Below, one piece after another: positions 61,999 through 64,000 of a stretch of 64,000 nt of DNA. This stretch comes from Klebsiella planticola ATCC 33531 (GTDB taxonomy: Bacteria > Pseudomonadota > Gammaproteobacteria > Enterobacterales > Enterobacteriaceae), in assembly GCF_000735435.1 (NCBI RefSeq), contig NZ_JMPP01000070.1:1-64000 (forward strand), read 5' to 3'. How positions within the stretch are numbered: position 1 is the stretch's first letter; every line of letters starts with the position of its first letter. Position numbers and translations under genes: made by a program. The notes under the pieces were generated by a model. It saw nothing but the letters and a program-made list of their open reading frames with translations. It was not told where the DNA came from and did no database searches.

Positions 61999-62283
61999 CT
62001 AACGTACTTTGTTTCGCAAACTATCCTGATACGCCGAGGTAGCCTGGTTATATTTTTTGGTACTCACGTTCGTGACAACCCCCTCGCAATCAAGGCGGTT
62101 CATTTCACCATGAAAGAACCCAGCCGGGATATTTACTTCTTTTAATACACACGTTGCCTTCCAGTATCTCCCTGACTTAATCAGACTCTCCACATCAGGT
62201 TGACTGTTTTTGAGAATGAAAGAGAAAAGCATTATTGCACTGACTAAAACCCCACTCACTATAAACAATTTGTCACTTCCCAT
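61999..62283 (-). CDS. C-x20-C membrane protein paralogue 2
   Basis: The 94-residue protein has one N-terminal helix (about residues 6-25) and then the shared domain: GRYWKATCVLKEVNIPAG and NRLDCEGVVTNV, again with exactly 20 residues between the cysteines. It is the shortest and most divergent of the three paralogues. It is separated by about 115 bases from the next gene, with nothing recognised in between. Confidence 0.68.
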   Translation of the reverse strand: MGSDKLFIVSGVLVSAIMLFSFILKNSQPDVESLIKSGRYWKATCVLKEVNIPAGFFHGEMNRLDCEGVVTNVSTKKYNQATSAYQDSLRNKVR

Positions 62284-62363
62284 AACCGCCTCTTATTCCA
62301 TTTAAAATCGCATTTACGTAGAGATATAGACATCGAATTTTATGCAACATCAACGCTGGATAT

Positions 62364-62843
62364 TTAATTCATCACATTGTTTTTATCATTCTCATAAGAT
62401 TGCCATTCCAGGATATAGCGATTATATGTTCGGGTCCGTACATTAATGATAACGCCGGCACAATCCAGTTTATTGACCGGTTCTGAAAATATCCCCGTCT
62501 GAATGTTTACTTCCATCAGTTTGCATTCTGTTTTCCAGTACCTTCCCGCTTCCAGCTCCCTATTTGACACAGTGACAAACATGACAACCCCTGTTCCGAC
62601 GATACCCGCTATTGCGGCCAGCGCGCTCCCCAGAAAAATTTTTATGATGCCAGAATGAATATGATGCTTCTTCGGGAGAGCAAAGATTGCTGCGCAAGCT
62701 ATACAGGATACTGACGCAGCAAGGATACCTGCTGTAACGAAGAGAGCTAAAAATCCCCCCGCTAACCATCCCAGATTGACGCCATAAAAATATAGCTGTA
62801 ACCCCCGAAGAATTAACCCGACATGCTGAGTTATTTCAGTCAT
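62364..62843 (-). CDS. C-x20-C membrane protein paralogue 3
   Basis: The 159-residue protein has three helices (about residues 22-42, 44-58 and 68-93), then the shared periplasmic domain GRYWKTECKLMEVNIQTG and NKLDCAGVIINV with C-x20-C spacing. It is closest to paralogue 1, including the aromatic tail Y-x-x-Y-I-x-x-W. It lies 106 bases downstream of traV. Confidence 0.7.
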   Translation of the reverse strand: MTEITQHVGLILRGLQLYFYGVNLGWLAGGFLALFVTAGILAASVSCIACAAIFALPKKHHIHSGIIKIFLGSALAAIAGIVGTGVVMFVTVSNRELEAGRYWKTECKLMEVNIQTGIFSEPVNKLDCAGVIINVRTRTYNRYILEWQSYENDKNNVMN

Positions 62844-62949
62844 TCCCCCATCCTCTAAACACGCTACCGCCCATCCCTTTCAACGCACAGGGCACTCGTT
62901 TTAAAACCAGAAATAAAAATTTTCACAGCACCATTAATGGCGCTGGTAA

Positions 62950-63519
62950 TTAATTAATACGAGGTTGCCCCCATGCCGATGGCGTTACCACAAATACGAC
63001 CGTTGTCGGCTGGTGATACACGTCATCTGAATCGACATACGGCGCAACCCATAACGACGCGGTCTGCTCCCCTTTCCTTAATGGCCGGGGATAATTGCCG
63101 GGTACCGTAGAAGGAGAGGTATATGTACTGACACTAACCGGCCTGATATTTACCGGAACGGTCCGGGTTCTCAGGACGTCATCATGATTGACCGGTACCG
63201 TATCCAGGAACCCGGATTTATTGCTCACCGTTACAGTTGGAGCAGTATTACGCCCAGAATTAATAACTGGTTGCGGCGGCAGCGGGTATGAATTTGGCGA
63301 CGACGTTCTGAAATTTCCGTCAGCCAGTCGTGGCAACCCGGCCGCAGCCGGCTTTGCGGAGGCGCTTTCCTCCCGGGCTTTCGCTTTCTCATTAGCCTGC
63401 TCCATCGTCATACAGGTATCTGAGGTTGTGGCATTACATTCAAAATCTGACTCTGTGCCCGCACACCCGGTTAAGAGCAAAGCGCTGCCCAGAGGAATTA
63501 ACAGCATTAATTCCTTCAT
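62950..63519 (-). CDS. traV: TraV outer-membrane lipoprotein
   Basis: The 189-residue lipoprotein has a signal ending in the lipobox LLLTGCAG. The mature part carries the TraV-type cysteines (DFECNATTSDTCMTMEQANEKA) followed by a proline/serine-rich middle and RTVPVNIRPVSVSTY, then LRKGEQTASLWVAPYVDSDD. With TraK and TraB it forms the outer-membrane pore complex of F-type secretion systems, and the latter two would lie to the right. Confidence 0.9.
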   Translation of the reverse strand: MKELMLLIPLGSALLLTGCAGTESDFECNATTSDTCMTMEQANEKAKAREESASAKPAAAGLPRLADGNFRTSSPNSYPLPPQPVINSGRNTAPTVTVSNKSGFLDTVPVNHDDVLRTRTVPVNIRPVSVSTYTSPSTVPGNYPRPLRKGEQTASLWVAPYVDSDDVYHQPTTVVFVVTPSAWGQPRIN

Positions 63520-63537
63520 GATATTTCCCGTCGTTAA

Positions 63538-63741
63538 TCAGTTATGTTTGAAAATAAATTTATATTTTGCATTTGCAAAAATAGCCTCGGCCGTTCCTTT
63601 CCCCGGTATCTGTTTCAGTTGACTGACATCAGACCGTGCAAAAATCAGTTCTGATGAAAATGCCTTTTTTCCAGAACCTGGCTCTCCGACTGTAACGGCA
63701 TTACGCGTTTCGGCAGGAAACGGATTATTTCTCTTTAATTT
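63538..63741 (-). CDS. Small hypothetical protein upstream of traV
   Basis: The 67-residue product starts at 63741 after AAGGAAG. A longer frame upstream overlaps the next gene and lacks a ribosome-binding site. It has no signal peptide, is basic (MKLKRNNPFPAETRNAVTVG) and carries VGEPGSGKKAFSSELIF, which resembles a P-loop only superficially. F has trbD/trbG near here, but similarity was not evident. Confidence 0.5.
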   Translation of the reverse strand, partial: KLKRNNPFPAETRNAVTVGEPGSGKKAFSSELIFARSDVSQLKQIPGKGTAEAIFANAKYKFIFKHN

Positions 63742-63982
63742 CATTCTTATCTTCCTTGCTAAATCTGGCTGATGGTTCATAAACCACGGTGGCCCCACCG
63801 CGTTTCTGATATCCGGCCAGTAACGGGGATATCGCACCTTTACCGGGTCTGCATCCGGGGAAGACACTCCCCCTCGCATCCCTCACCCATGTAGCATCGG
63901 CTCTGCAGGCAGGTGTCCGATCAAAGACCACAGCGCTTCCGGTAAACACGACAGCCATCAGCAGCCAGAGCGAGAGGATCAT
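63725..63982 (-). CDS. Small exported protein at window edge
   Basis: The 85-residue product has an N-terminal hydrophobic signal (LSLWLLMAVVFTGSAVV) and a mature part with two cysteines. It overlaps the start of the next gene by 17 bases. The ATG is 19 bases from the window edge, so a longer upstream start cannot be excluded. The position resembles F trbG. Identity is uncertain. Confidence 0.5.
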   Translation of the reverse strand: MILSLWLLMAVVFTGSAVVFDRTPACRADATWVRDARGSVFPGCRPGKGAISPLLAGYQKRGGATVVYEPSARFSKEDKNEIKEK

Positions 63983-64000
63983 TTTGGTGTAAACCTCATC

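Noticed and set aside
1..64000. CRISPR array, tRNA, rRNA, integron or resistance cassette
   Set aside because: No regularly spaced short repeats, cloverleaf-like sequence, attC-type array or resistance enzyme motif was seen on either strand. Detection was by eye only.

Overview
The window is most likely part of a conjugative F-type (IncFII-like) plasmid from an enterobacterium of the Klebsiella/Enterobacter/Citrobacter group. The evidence is an F-order transfer operon with TraI, TraD, TraT, TraG, TraN and TraC recognisable almost residue by residue. It also has a FinO gene and an R1-style replication control region: CopB-like repressor, antisense RNA, Tap-like leader peptide and initiator genes. 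No rRNA, tRNA, CRISPR array or antibiotic-resistance gene was seen. Gene names were assigned by eye from remembered family sequences, not by database search.

Positions 1-12.1 kb are a patchwork of insertion sequences and isolated genes. An ISNCY-type element carries a GrpB-family passenger gene. It is followed by an orphan pore-forming-colicin immunity gene, a 3'-truncated YedK/SRAP gene, a GAF/degenerate-GGDEF/EAL phosphodiesterase, an IS3-family remnant, a TonB-like lipoprotein, a GNAT acetyltransferase, a RelE-type toxin-antitoxin pair with operator repeats, and a DUF2268 zinc peptidase. There is one intact IS110-family element plus two decayed relatives. Five copies of a hairpin-rich, apparently non-coding repeat occur in this region and the next, two of them directly beside IS110 sequence.

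Positions 12.1-28.1 kb form a metabolic or detoxification island. It consists largely of divergent pairs of a regulator and an enzyme or transporter: NimR/NimT, a broken HxlR/nitroreductase pair, aldo-keto reductase/LysR, LysR/amidohydrolase plus YdcZ-type transporter, NmrA-like reductase/HxlR, and SDR/AraC. Also present are a flavin reductase, a flavodoxin-fold oxidoreductase, an SMP-30-like lactonase and an alpha/beta hydrolase.

Positions 28.1-31.2 kb hold the replicon on the minus strand: copB (apparently frameshifted at an A8 run), the antisense RNA on the plus strand, and then three overlapping reading frames. These are a 23-residue Tap-like peptide, a 183-residue protein resembling only the N-terminal half of R1 RepA, and a 339-residue second initiator resembling IncL/M-type RepA. 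Downstream lies an oriR-like region with a perfect DnaA box.

Positions 31.3-64 kb hold the transfer region on the minus strand. Read in transcription order from the right edge it is two small genes, traV, a block of unfamiliar small membrane or secreted proteins, traC, trbI, traW, traU, trbC, traN, four small membrane genes, traF, traQ, trbB, a small membrane gene, traH, traG, traS, traT, traD, traI, traX and finO. It continues into a DsbA/C-like thioredoxin, two unknowns, a DUF2726 gene and a Nuc-type PLD nuclease. traA, traM, traJ, finP and oriT would lie beyond the right edge. The least explained parts are the tandem initiator cistrons, three paralogous C-x20-C proteins between traV and traC, and the repeat family.
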